Origin: Isoetes taiwanensis
Lineage: Eukaryota > Streptophyta > Lycopodiopsida > Isoetales > Isoetaceae
Reading direction: 5' to 3'
Length of the DNA: 64,000 nt
Assembly: GCA_021234155.1 (NCBI GenBank)
Contig: JAJEKV010000005.1
Location: 13,805,449 to 13,869,448, forward strand
Shown: piece by piece, positions 34,236 through 45,308 of the stretch
How positions within the stretch are numbered: position 1 is the stretch's first letter
Layout of the letters: every line of letters starts with the position of its first letter
Program-made: the position numbers and the translations under genes
The notes under the pieces: generated by a model
The model's input: only the letters and a program-made list of their open reading frames with translations
What the model was told of the DNA's origin: nothing
Database searches by the model: none

Positions 34236-35918
34236 GTACTCATTCTCACATTATATGGTTGTTGAGAACTCTCTTTTATTCCAATAATTGCTAATATCTT
34301 ATTTGCTCGGCATGCATTTATGGAAGTGATCTATGCTACATTTATGATGTATTCCTAAAGATTGTTCTTCATCTTCCTCTATATATTTTTTCTTAGAGTA
34401 GTTTTAATTAGTATTACCGGTGTTATTGTTAGCCTTTGGTATACATACTAGCTATGCTATGTATATATATTTTCCACGAACATTGGCGGTTTTCTTTACA
34501 TGCACCACGATGTTTGTGCGACTATCCTTTGGAGAACGAATAATGATTCACCACCTCCATTAGACCATGTTAATAAACGGCCCGTGGAGTATGGCAATTT
34601 TTCATTGTAGATGCCTTGCTCAAGTGCCATCCGCCAACAAGAAATGTGTATCTAACCGAAGATATAAGCTTAGAGACGCCGCAAAATACTCTCTGAACGT
34701 TCTATAAACAACCCACTTTTGATATGAATAATGGTTCTGTTCAGATTTGTAGACCAACTATGTTGTTGTTTATGCAGCTTATTGTTACACATAATATCTC
34801 CTATGTACTAAAATTATCTGTACATATTCTATAATAGAAGATAAGCAAGATTTATTTAGCTGTTCTACACATGAACTACGCACTCTGATAATGTGAGGTC
34901 GTTTTTGTGGTAAAAATTCATTCTTGGTCTCCTTTATTACTTCTCTCCTTGCATTATTATTGTTCTTTATTTCTGATACCCCTCTTGATCTGTTCCAATT
35001 CTACTACCATAATTATTGCCCTAATGCTCGGGGGATGTTGTTTAATTCTTTGCAATTGATAAGAAGCTGCAATCAGAATAGACTGTTGCTAAGATGGCAA
35101 ATAAATTCTCCTTTGTAGCATTTTAAAAGTACCAAGTGTGTGTTTTATTAAAGATACAAGAGGCGATTATTGAACATTTTGATTCTTGTGATACGATGCA
35201 CAATATCCCTCAAGTACGCTTCAAATGTTTTCTGTGGTATATCCTGGAGTATGTTCAAATGTTTTCTGTGGTAGCTTTTGGAGTTTACATGTGAATGTTT
35301 GTTGTGAAAAGTTGAGGTGACATGGAGATGTTGAGTGTTCCCATAAAGTCACGTGAAATTCTTCTTGATCTTTTTGCATTATAAATGTCACCTATGTATA
35401 CAAGTCTTTGCTATTTGACGCGTTTGTTTTAGTCATTGCATTAATTGTCGATTCCTATAAAATCGAATCTATTAATTTAAATCGCAAGGGATCACAAATC
35501 CCCTTGCAAGTGGGTTTTTTTTTTTTTTGGTTTTTTTTTTTTTTTTTTTGGGGGTCAACTCTTATTCAAATACATCATTGAACCATTGTGAACTATAACA
35601 TTGGCCTTTGCTTTCTAAAGAGTAACAAGGGGTTATTGCATAACCTATAGATATGATTGATATCACATTCTAATCAATCATTAAACGTTCATTCGCACAA
35701 CATCACATTTGCCTAGAAATTATGCCTGACAGAAAGCCCAGCAACGTTGGGCACTTTTTCTAGTGTCTTACATAATGTTAGAACTTGCATGTAACATAAT
35801 GCAACAGAAATGCAACACTGGGCAACACAATGCCATAGCATAATTTGCTATTATCAACCTCCACATAATTTTACTTGTTGGCCTTCATTAACAAATGTTC
35901 TTCATTTTGGACTTTCAG
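34236..35918. other. No recognisable gene; poly-T tract near 35515-35549
   Basis: AT-rich. The poly-T tract, interrupted by GG and ending in GGGGG, may be the reversed tail of a retroposon. No further accA exon could be found downstream of 34235. Confidence 0.45.
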
Positions 35919-36080
35919 ATTCAAGGCAAGATGAGTTTGCCGGAAGTTGGAGAATCGGATGCCATGACCATGCTCACCGCCTGTAAAAGGTGTCTCATGT
36001 ATGGCATGATCTCTCCTTCAGATCCCAGATGCCACAAGTGTGAGAGCAACGTCCTGCTCCATGCTCTTCCTTTGTTATAA
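35919..36080 (+). CDS. GIR-type Cys4 protein, terminal exon (orphan)
   Basis: After a good acceptor (TTTGGACTTTCAG, ending 35918) the frame is open to TAA 36078-36080. It reads LPEVGESDAMTMLTACKRC, then LMYGMISPSDPRCHKCESNV and LLHALPLL. The CxRCLMYxM...DPxCxxCxSxVLL block is the conserved zinc-ribbon-like core of the plant GL2-INTERACTING REPRESSOR family of small nuclear co-repressor adaptors. The usual V after LMY is G, the P in CPKC is H, and the LLDFL ending is altered. No N-terminal exon with an EAR-type LxLxL motif is found in the preceding 1 kb, so this is probably an orphan exon. A run-through start at ATG 35895 would only be used if the intron is not spliced. Confidence 0.7.
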   Translation: MQGKMSLPEVGESDAMTMLTACKRCLMYGMISPSDPRCHKCESNVLLHALPLL

Positions 36081-36869
36081 GAACAATCCTTACCCTCCAC
36101 AATCCAAAGTTGAACATTGGGTGTCTATGGAGATGTAAAGAACAACTGTACTCCAGTCTTGAAGCAGCAAGAGAATAACGTAAGCAGCAACTGTACTCTA
36201 GTTCTTTCTTATTGTAACTTCTATTTTTAAGATACTTGTTTAAGGATTTCTTATTACGCTTATTTACGATATCGTGTTACGCATATGTAGGTTTTTGCAG
36301 GCAGCTCAATTGGGTGGAAGGATACATTTGTTGCTTATGAAGCCCAAAGGTTTTGAGAGTCCTTAGGCACAACTTAAACAATAGTATAGGGTTTATTCTT
36401 GAATTCGTTCACTACTTGCGGCATAAAGAATGTAGGAGCCCATACTTCCTCTACTTGCCGACGTACAAATAGAACCATTTTGCTTTCTAATTAAATGCGA
36501 GGTTTTGAAAGGTGGAATAAGGTTCTTTCCTACGACATTAGGCATGTCGCCGGACAAATTTACAAAATAAAAAAAACATGCAAATACACCCCAGAAGCCA
36601 CTTTGGGGCAACCCCTCCGTAGCGCGCACCTTGTTTATTTTTTATTTTTGAAGGAAGACAAGCTTTATTCACCAACTAAAAACTAGAGTAACATAAAATG
36701 CAAAAGACGGATTATAACCCAAAGGGACAAACCGATCCAACCGAAAGCACAACCACCTGCCTATGCAAAAGAATGAATCTGAAGGTAAGTATGCGAGATC
36801 AATACTTTCTTCTCTTGATCAAGAGAAGAACAATTGTAAGCCATAACAATTTTATTTTGCGCCCGCTGA

Positions 36870-36945
36870 AGAACAATCTCATCTGCAGTATCTACGCCCT
36901 TAAAGTTTTGTCTCCGTGGATGATAAAAGTCAATTCAATTTTATC
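36870..36945 (+). mobile_element. LINE 3' end with TTCAA-type tail
   Basis: TCTCCGTGGATGATAAAAGT followed by CAATTCAATTTTA. It matches the ends at 37890 and 42477. The interval 36081-36869 holds no recognisable gene. Confidence 0.5.
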
Positions 36946-37889
36946 TAGCAATTAGTCATTTCTGCTTAATTAAATACAGCTAAGACAGCAATGCATGCAG
37001 GTTTTATTTAGTAAATAAACGTAGTAGGATATTCTACTACTCCATCTTAGAAATTCTACTTCCGTGACAATGTCTCTTGTGTTTTACTTTCCATTTCCTA
37101 CATTGCTCAAATCCTCATCCACACCTATTTGACTCGAAATTGAAATATTGGAGATCTAAAAATTAAGAAAGACAAAGTAACAAAATGTAAATTTGTCTGT
37201 TTTCCGCCTATAGATAAATTCCAATTTCCAAAGTCTTATGTTTTTCTTCTCCATTCCATGAGAAATCCCACTTCTGTTCATGGGGAGTCGCATGAACAAG
37301 TTAAAATTTCTATTGGTTGATGGCATGATAATTGCATCTACAAGTACTGGAAGGGATAGCAAAATTAGAAATGTAGTCATTCATGTAGAAGTATCATGCA
37401 CTAATTCTTTTAGAAATGGCTATCCTAATTCATGAGAATAGAATAAATGGAAACACCAGGCTCCAGGCTTGTATACATCTGCCCAAAATGACATCTACCA
37501 TGCTGAAAAGAACAAAGTAAGTTATCATCTTGTTGTTCTCTTTGTCTTCAAATTGAGACAGGGAGATGGATTGAGGAGCCATGTCAGGACATGCTTTGTC
37601 GATGCTGCCAAATGGGAGTCGTTGAAGATGAATTCCATACCCAATAGGGCATTCCGGGGTATGATCAAATCTAGGCATGCTATACCGAGTTGTTTCAGGC
37701 CAAGACAGCCGCTACATGTGACATTGAGCACTTCTTTAGTTCAAATGTTGGGATTATACCTTGAGAGGTCATGTATGTGACGGGATCAGCTACAATTTGA
37801 TAGCACTCTTTATTATTACCGCGGTTTTCCTCAAAAAACATTTCAGGATCGGGATTTTTAAACCGAAATGAATAAGTCTGCTCTCTTTT
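36946..37889. other. No recognisable gene
   Basis: 37469-37780 has a plus-strand ORF (RQGDGLRSHVRTCFVDAAKW) that could be the protein tail of the LINE whose 3' end follows, but no motif is clear. Confidence 0.35.
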
Positions 37890-37960
37890 TTTGGGTTCCA
37901 TAGGCCGATTGGTCTCCATGGACATTAAAAACCCTATTCTATTCTATTCTATTCTTTGGT
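37890..37960 (+). mobile_element. LINE 3' end with (TTCTA)n tail
   Basis: GGTTCCATAGGCCGATTGG, then TCTCCATGGACATTAAAAAC, then CCTATTCTATTCTATTCTAT. The first two parts match 42477-42540; the tail is a run of TTCTA units. This is how RTE- or R2-like non-LTR elements with short tandem-repeat tails end. Confidence 0.6.
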
Positions 37961-39129
37961 ATTTTTCTACAATCTTTTGATCTTTTAGAAATGATCAACC
38001 ATAGCTCGTAAACGCCAGCTTGTTTTTCTAGATTATTTGATAACTTTTCCTGCTCCCAATAATCATGATTTATCTATTCAGGTCATTCAACACATTAGGG
38101 CAGATTTGGGGTCTCAAATTCCACGTCAGATTTCTTATTCTTCTCCCCAATGCCATGTAGATTACCTACCCTTCATAGTTATAGATTCTCACGGATTTCG
38201 AGAGATTGCACATTTATTGTCCCATTTTCACATATTAGAAACAAATAAAAAATATTTATGGCATTAAACCATCGCGACTACGACTAATAATGATGGCTTA
38301 TTGACATTCACGAGGCAAAGGAATTTGAATATAAAAAAGTGATGGTTGATATTGAAAGGAGGGCGTTGATGATATCCATTCCTCATTGAGAATGAAACAA
38401 GCTTGAGATGCTCTATCGGACTTGTTCCCATATATATAGCGAATACATCTCAAAGAACAAGATGCAAAGAGGTTTGTGGAAGCCCCTAACAAAATCATTT
38501 AAGCTCATATGGATGCACTTAGTACATGCATATACTATGGGTGCATGCACCTCTCAGGGCGCATGCACTTGGTTTTGTTAGAAATGGGACAATTATGAAG
38601 TGAACAAGGCATGGAGAAATCCCGTAAGCATCCAAGGTAGCTTTTTTCATAGAAGCACTGATGGAGGAAAAATAATCACCATCCCTCTTAGATATATGAC
38701 AGAATGGAGATATGATTAATAGCTATGTCAAAATAACTTATTGTGTTGAAGAGGAGGAGATCACTGGAATAGCATCGATCACAGAAGTACCCCTTTAAGG
38801 AAGGGGAAATGTCCATGAAGATGCTAATAAATGCCATTATACTTTGCAATGCAAAGGGTTTATACATTCTTGAAGTACAAAGGTTATGGTGTTTGTGTTT
38901 AGATACCTCTAATACAAGAAGTCTTTGACTACTTTTCACAACAGATTCCTTTAAAAATCTATTGCTATTTAAATTATAGCAAAAATGAGTCTTGAAACTC
39001 TTTTAGTAGTAGAAGAACTCTTTGACTAGTTATCCATTTGATGACCATTTTTTAAGAAAATATGATATATGACATTCTTATATGCAAACATTCATAAAAT
39101 TTATGAACATTGAAGGTCAAAGCCATCCT
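37961..39129. other. No recognisable gene
   Basis: A 76-codon plus ORF at 38037-38267 (VDYLPFIVIDSHGFREIAHL) is well formed but unidentified. Confidence 0.35.
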
Positions 39130-40130
39130 TGTTTAAAGAGGATCATATGATGCAAAAATCTTCATGCACTAAGTAAATTACATATAAGAAATTAGCACAG
39201 TGTGATCCTTTAAATTAAAAAGTAAATAGAAACACAAATATTGAACTTACAACTTAGCGTAAACAAACAGTATTTTATTTATACTTTTTAAAACATATTT
39301 TAATGTTATTTTTGTATAACATAACATTAAGATGGAACATAGCAAATTTGTATGGCGTGACCTACTTTCTTGTTTGCTGTTAAATTATAAACACAAGTAC
39401 CCATTCAATAGCCTCCCATTTGCATGTGAAGTTCTAAGCCTATTTCAAATAGCAAACACCTTTTTAATAAACCAACACTTTACATACTAACACTTTACAC
39501 TTTAAATAAGATATTTCTTTCTTTCCTTTTACTTGAAAGCTATTTTTTTTTCAAGATGGATCACACGAAGCGAATAATACATATGCAAAAAAGGGACACA
39601 CACTAAATTAGCATGGTGTGATCCACTTTCTTATTTGTTGTCAAATTAAAATTAAACACAAGTACCCCTTCTCATTTAATGCTTTACCACTCCAAGTGCA
39701 TAAAGTTATTAGTCCTTTTCAAAGAGCATATCTTTTTTTAAGAAAGATCACATCAAGCGAATAATACATATGCAAAAAAAAATAGAACACAATCATTTCA
39801 CATGGTGTGATACGCTTTCTTGCTTGTTGTCAAATTAAACTTAAACACAAGTACCCCTTCCTCTTTGCATCTAAAATACTTTACCAACTCTATTAGTACA
39901 TAAAGTTATTAGCCCTTTTCAAAAAGCAAACACTTTATCAATAAATGAGCACGTCACATATCCACACTTAACTTCAAATAAGACACATATATATTTCTTT
40001 TATTAAAAGATAATCAAAGTAATTTTACTATAGGAAGTCATCTTTTTCCAAGAAGATCACACCAAGCGAATTTTGTATAAGCTAAAAGGTTGGAATATAC
40101 TAAATTCGCATGGTGTGATCCACTTTCTTG
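39130..40130 (+). repeat. Tandem hairpin satellite, units of about 190-310 bp
   Basis: The block GTGTGATCCACTTTCTTG followed by TTTGTTGTCAAATTAAA and ACACAAGTACCCCTTC recurs at about 39355, 39615, 39799 and 40110; a decayed GTGTGATCC lies at 39195. In three units it is preceded by GATCACACCAAGCGAAT-like sequence, so GATCACACCA and TGGTGTGATC form the arms of a hairpin with a loop of about 50 nt. Confidence 0.75.
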
Positions 40131-42059
40131 TTTGTTGTCAATAGATAATAACACCAAGTCCCTCATCAATAGTCTCCCATTTGCATATAAAATATGTATC
40201 ATTCCAAGTTATATTATGTTTTATGAACTAAACTTTTTCAAAGAGGATCCCAAAGCAAAATACAAATACTTAATCAATAAGCCAACACTTTACCAACAAC
40301 CAAAGCTTTATTAAATAAGATTTTTATGTTATTTTATCAAACCTAACAATGTTTCCATATGTGACACTTTGAGTTAACTGATCCAAAGGCTCATGAAAGC
40401 GACATTTTATACAATATGTCTTTGGAGCTTTTGTGTCGTGGCATTAGTAAACACCTCTAATGGAGCAAATATTTTGTAACTCATTTTTTCAACAACCTTG
40501 GATGCACGTCTTATCAAACATTTCTTCATTGCAAGGACACCATTCTCACAACTTTGAGGCTTGCACAATTCGCTTAAAAGAGGTCATGGGACGACTTTCA
40601 AGCTCGGCTCCCACAACTTTACAACGTAAAACTAGATGCCCATTGCCCTGAATGTATATCTTGAATAGTTCTACCTATTCATTGCGTATGAATGTCGCTC
40701 CGACGATGTAACTCCATAGTCACCCTTCGTTAAGGATAGCATTCTCACTCACGAGCCTATGGATAGATATCCTTCCACCGTCATGCCTTTATTGTTTTGT
40801 AAGTGATGAACTGCAGAAGCAATATAGGAGTACTAGGAGCAATGATGGACGCAATTAGAGATACAGATCGGTCATTGAATTGTAAGAATGAATGGCATGG
40901 AGCAATACGATGAATGGGAAGAGCTGAAAAGTAGGAAAACTTCAGAATGAAAATTTGGGTAGTAAAAACATGGCATAGCGTAACGTTTGCTTGTCATTTA
41001 TCGACTCGCCGTTGTTGCTTAACTCTATGCTTCGCCCATAAAAAAACACGCACACTATTGGAGACTTGGATTCCAAATGAAGAGTGAAGGCGGAGAGGAT
41101 GTACATAGCGGCGCTACTGTGAACAATGGAAATCTTGGTGCCAAAATTTGATAAGGTGGTTGGTGCATGTGGGCATGTGCACAGTAGGCAGGAAAAGTAG
41201 CCATTATTTTATGATTTTCAAAAAATGCGGGCCATTAATGTGGTTGCAATGAATGCACAAACATGTCCTATGAAATTTCGCCATGTGGATGCCAAGTAAG
41301 CCTGCTCCTCTTTCTACTTGCCAACTAATACTGACTTTGGAAAAAAATGCGCAAACATCATTGGTCGTGAGAAACATGACGTGGAATTCTGGCATCCAAG
41401 TTATGGGCCATTTTGAGACCCCAAATCCGCCCTAATGATACATTCATAGAAGACTGTCTAAAAAGTGTCTCACCGTCTATCCCTAAAGAGTATTTATATG
41501 TATATTTATTCAAATGGACTCACACCTGTCAATTTAACTTTTTGTAATATGTGATCTCTTTTGACATACTATAAGAATACAGAAGTGGATTTGATATTTA
41601 TATCATATCTTGGACATCTAGAATGAAGTTGAGCGGTACAAAAAGCCATTTTAGCTCGAGCATTTGAGGTAAAATCCATAATCCCCTTCCAGATTCTTCT
41701 GTAGGAGACATGTTTCTTACATTTACAGTGCGTAGCACTCGACTGCCACATTATCTACTTCTAGAAGAGAGTTGGTATGGGCAATGAGTGTCTCCCAACA
41801 TGGCTTATACAATGGTCATGGGCCCGCAGCGCCTCAAAGCATATTGGAAGGCGAGGCGAGCTCAATAGTTCTCCCAATGAAATGTGCAGAACACATGTGC
41901 ATACAGGTGGAAACTAAAGAGGATCACCATCACTTACTACAGTACTTTGATGCTTCCTCAGCAAGCTTTAGGATACTAGTGCCCTAGAATAGGTCAAGAC
42001 ATTATAATATCCCACTTCAAGTCAATCCCATGTTTACATGGGGTCCACAGCACTATCTA
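40131..42059. other. No recognisable gene
   Basis: Short ORFs only. 41772-41987 is a 71-codon plus ORF without family features. Confidence 0.4.
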
Positions 42060-42540
42060 CGTACACATTTATTACTAAAAAAGCATAGAATGATAGCATC
42101 AATTCGCACAGGTGCACATCCTCTGCAAATTTAGACAGATAGACTATGTCGGTATTGTTATTGAGGCCAGGCCATCGAAGACGAATGCCACACACTAAAG
42201 TAATGTCCGACGTTCACCACATCCGAGCCCGTGATGTTGAGGCTAACTAGCCGCTTCATGTGTTTGTTGAACACAACTTCAAGGGTTTGTTGGAATCTTT
42301 TTCCAATGGATGCACACACTCGCTATGTCCCCAAAACATGGCTCGAGATTAAAATGCATCATAATGTATCAATTGTATAGTCTCTCACATACATATTCTG
42401 CCCGTGTTTCTCCCTTGAAAAACCTCTACGGGGAGTTTTCAAAGCCTAGCAGAAATAAAGCTTTGTTGTATTCTTTGTTCGGGTCCCATAGGCCAATTGG
42501 TCTCCGCGGATGTTAAAAATCAATTTAATTCAATTCTGAA
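42060..42540 (+). mobile_element. LINE 3' fragment: RT tail plus 3' end
   Basis: KHRMIASIRTGAHPLQI, a stop, then TDRLCRYC and AIEDECH (42080-42195) is the same Cys/His tail as at 3230-3440. About 290 bp downstream, CCCATAGGCCAATTGGTCTC and GCGGATGTTAAAAATCAATT then TAATTCAATT match the 3' ends at 36870 and 37890. This links the RT tail with that 3' end in one 5'-truncated copy. Confidence 0.65.
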
Positions 42541-43084
42541 ATAAGTTCACACTAATTACAAAATGTATTAAAACAAGATTGCAAATTTAGCGGGAGTGTT
42601 GCAGCACTTCCGTTCCAAAGATTCCCTTTTAAAAGACACCATGCTCCTAAAATTGAGGTCTGGTTTGGTTTGGTTTCCCTGCGTTTTGGGTAAACATTAG
42701 ATCACAACTTTGTTTTTGTAAAAAAGGAAACTTAAAACTGGCAAAATATAGACATGAATATAAAATCACTGAAAGCAAGATATCAAAAACACTAAAATAG
42801 AGAAGAAAGAATATTATTATTATTTTTTAAATATTTTAGTACATCAATTTTGGCAATATTTTATAGCTAATAATAAATAATTTAGCATGAAACACGTGAA
42901 AGATCCAGATCATAGTCTTCGTCATTTTTCTTGTTGTCCCAACATCATCTTTCTCTATTGTCTTCTCCCTTTGTGGTGATTTACCACGAACTATTTCTTC
43001 CTTGTCCTTGGGAATAGTAGTTAGAGCTACTTCTTTCAGCTCTGCAAAGGTGGCTTCATCGTCTAAAGAGCCTGTAAAAGGAGG
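42541..43084. other. 3' flank of the methyltransferase pseudogene
   Basis: AT-rich with no gene; contains (TTA)n at about 42815-42828. Confidence 0.4.
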
Positions 43085-45165
43085 CTATATCTTTGAGGAC
43101 GTCATCTTACCATAATCAGATGAAGATTTGGCCTTTAACTCTCGATTCTCGCCTGGTAGAGTAGGTAAGGCAGCCAATCTCATCTTCACAAAGTTCACAG
43201 CCTCCTTATCAATATCCACGGCTACATAATTGTGACCCTTCTTAAGTGCACAGACGATGGTAGTACCAGAGCCAGAAAAAGCATCAAGCACCCAATCTCC
43301 TAGACGTGAGAACATGTCAAGAAGATAGTTGATGAGTTTATGTGGTTTCTGATAGTGATTCACTATGCTGCCTTGTGCACTTGGGTCCTGCATTTTTTGC
43401 AACACCGCTAGAACCCTAAGACATTAGAGAAATTCTGGCAGGCTGCAGTGTTGAAGTGTTCCATGGTTCTCTTCCCGTCAAAACTTCAGTAAGCAACATG
43501 GAGATATTCCACCTTGCTGAGCAAATTGGGTCCTCCACCATGGTAATCAATATTAATTTTGTACCTACAAAAATATTAGAGGTACAGTTAGCAACAAAAA
43601 CAAAATAAGGAAACAAAAAAAATGGGACTAAAGATTCCCTATTCCGGAATAAGAAACGTAAGTAAATAGGTCAGCACTTAACCAAGTCCAACTACATACT
43701 AGATAGAGATAAGAAAGTACAAAATAACTGTATTCCAGAATAAGGACTTACCAGACCCAGTTTTCATATCCTGCCTGTATAGGGGACTCGAAATGATTTT
43801 TATATGTGGATTCCACTAGGCGAACCTGCATGGTATAATGGAATACAACGAAATGCCAGTGTTTGGCTGTTGTGATTTTCTTGATGTCGTCGGCAAACAC
43901 ATTAAACTCCGAATTTTTGAACGGCTGGTCGTCATAGCGGCTGTCTTTTAACTTAAAGCCATAAGGCAGGTCTGTTATGACCAACATGAAGTCCTATGGC
44001 TTTACAGTCCGACTAGTTTCATGTCTTTGCTCTTCAACTCCCCGCGCTCAGACATGGTAAATATTTCATTTTGGAGATCCCAAATCTGCACATGTAAACA
44101 ACAGGTTAGCTTTGTGGACAACACAAAATTTGATAGAGCCGAACAACAAAATTTTAGAACATATTCTTATTTTGAAATACAGTTCATGCCGATCTTGTCA
44201 TCTATAAATGCTAGATGAAACCAGTTGTCATGGCTAATGAGTGACTGCCTTTTGTTAGCCTCGTCATATTTAAGACGGCATTTAATAGCACATGCCTCCT
44301 TCAACCCCAATGAGTTTGTTGGTTTCTTGAGGTCCTCTCCGTGCTTTTCGTTGAAGATTACATATTCTCTGTGCATAAACCTGATCTTATTGACGAAGCT
44401 CATTTTCAATTTATACTCGTTGTCAACATTGTGAGTGTTGGCAATGATTTTGGCTTCTTTATCAGTAAGGCCACAGTAAATAGCACAGAGGACGGAAAGG
44501 TACCTCGGGTTCTTCTTCTCTTTATAAAGTTGTCTCCTTGCCTTAAAGCTGTTGTTACCTCCCAGGACATAATCTATGTAGGTGTCTGCATTTTCTCTAT
44601 CATAGTCCCAGGGGTCTGTGCATTGCTCCCTGTTAACGAGGACATATTTTTGCTCCTTATTCTCGTCCTTCCGCGTTCCTTAAGTGGTGCGTGAGATCTT
44701 GTGAACCCTGGAAGTGGCCTCTCACAAGCTTCATTTTTTGGGTGCAGTCTCATGCATGTGACTGGTCGATATATGACCCCCTGCATGAACTTTTCTCTAT
44801 TTATTTCCTCCATTCTTTTGGAGGTCTTATCCACTTTCTTCTCTCTAATGGCGACCCAGATGCTTTTCCTTTTCCCTTCCTTTTCTTTGCTTTCCTTGAG
44901 GGCTTCCACCACTTCCAATTGCTGCACCTTTCTTTTTTTTCGGTCCCTTAGCAGAATTGTGGCTCTTGGTCTGCTAAGTTTTTTGGGTTGCTGCTTTTTC
45001 ATCTCCTCTGAACTTTCTTCTTCTTTATCCTAGCTTGAAGTACCAGCAACAGGGGACCCTTCATCTTCTTCCTCATGCTCGGACTCGCTGATAGTGAAGT
45101 TCTTGTTGTGACTTGAACAAATCCTCGAAATGATGGCAGGTAGGCTTTCCTTGTTCTGTAATGCA
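43085..45165 (-). pseudogene. ParB-like domain plus beta-class DNA methyltransferase, degenerate
   Basis: Read 45165 to 43085. N-terminus: acidic (NFTISESEHEEEDEG) with a TAG, then Lys/Arg-rich (ATILLRDRKKRKVQQLEVVE). After a slip near 44680, a ParB/Srx-like domain: YVLGGNNSFKARRQL (motif 44562-44548), CAIYCGLTDKEAKIIANTHN and KLKMSFVNKIRFMHREY. Next exon from 44085: IWDLQNEIFTMSERGELKSK; after another slip, VITDLPYGFKLKD (catalytic motif IV as DLPY, 43972-43958). Intron 43751-43565 is GT-AG and joins W across phase 2. The last exon has TGA 43488-43486, TAG 43410-43408 and one slip, then NHYQKPHKLINYLLDMFSR and LDAFSGSGTTIVCALKKGHN (SAM-binding motif I, 43287-43240). Motif IV before motif I defines the beta class (m4C or m6A). 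The ParB-methylase architecture is known from bacteria and phages; intron and acidic tail are eukaryotic. Confidence 0.8.
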
Positions 45166-45308
45166 AGGTATATTGTACAAACTTTTGGGTTGCACACTTA
45201 TGATTCTGAAGAAAGCCACATCAATTACTATAAAGCCCTGTGGAGTCTTGAATGACGGCCTCCCAACCTATCCATCTTGCCCGACAACTTCAGAAACTTC
45301 TTTAATAT
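45166..45308. other. Short gap between methyltransferase remnant and palindrome
   Basis: About 140 bp, the presumed upstream region of the minus-strand gene. No clear TATA box is seen. Confidence 0.4.

Noticed and set aside
39130..40130. Possible CRISPR-like array
   Set aside because: Units are long, vary in spacing and are diverged in a eukaryotic setting; a satellite or MITE array explains them.
44021..45033. Several plus-strand ORFs of 65-117 codons
   Set aside because: They overlap the ParB-methylase gene on the minus strand, which has recognisable motifs; these are opposite-strand shadows.
43085..45165. Bacterial contamination as source of the methyltransferase
   Set aside because: A phase-consistent GT-AG intron, AT-rich plant-like flanks and decay together with neighbouring transposons argue for a resident eukaryotic sequence, though only long reads would settle it.
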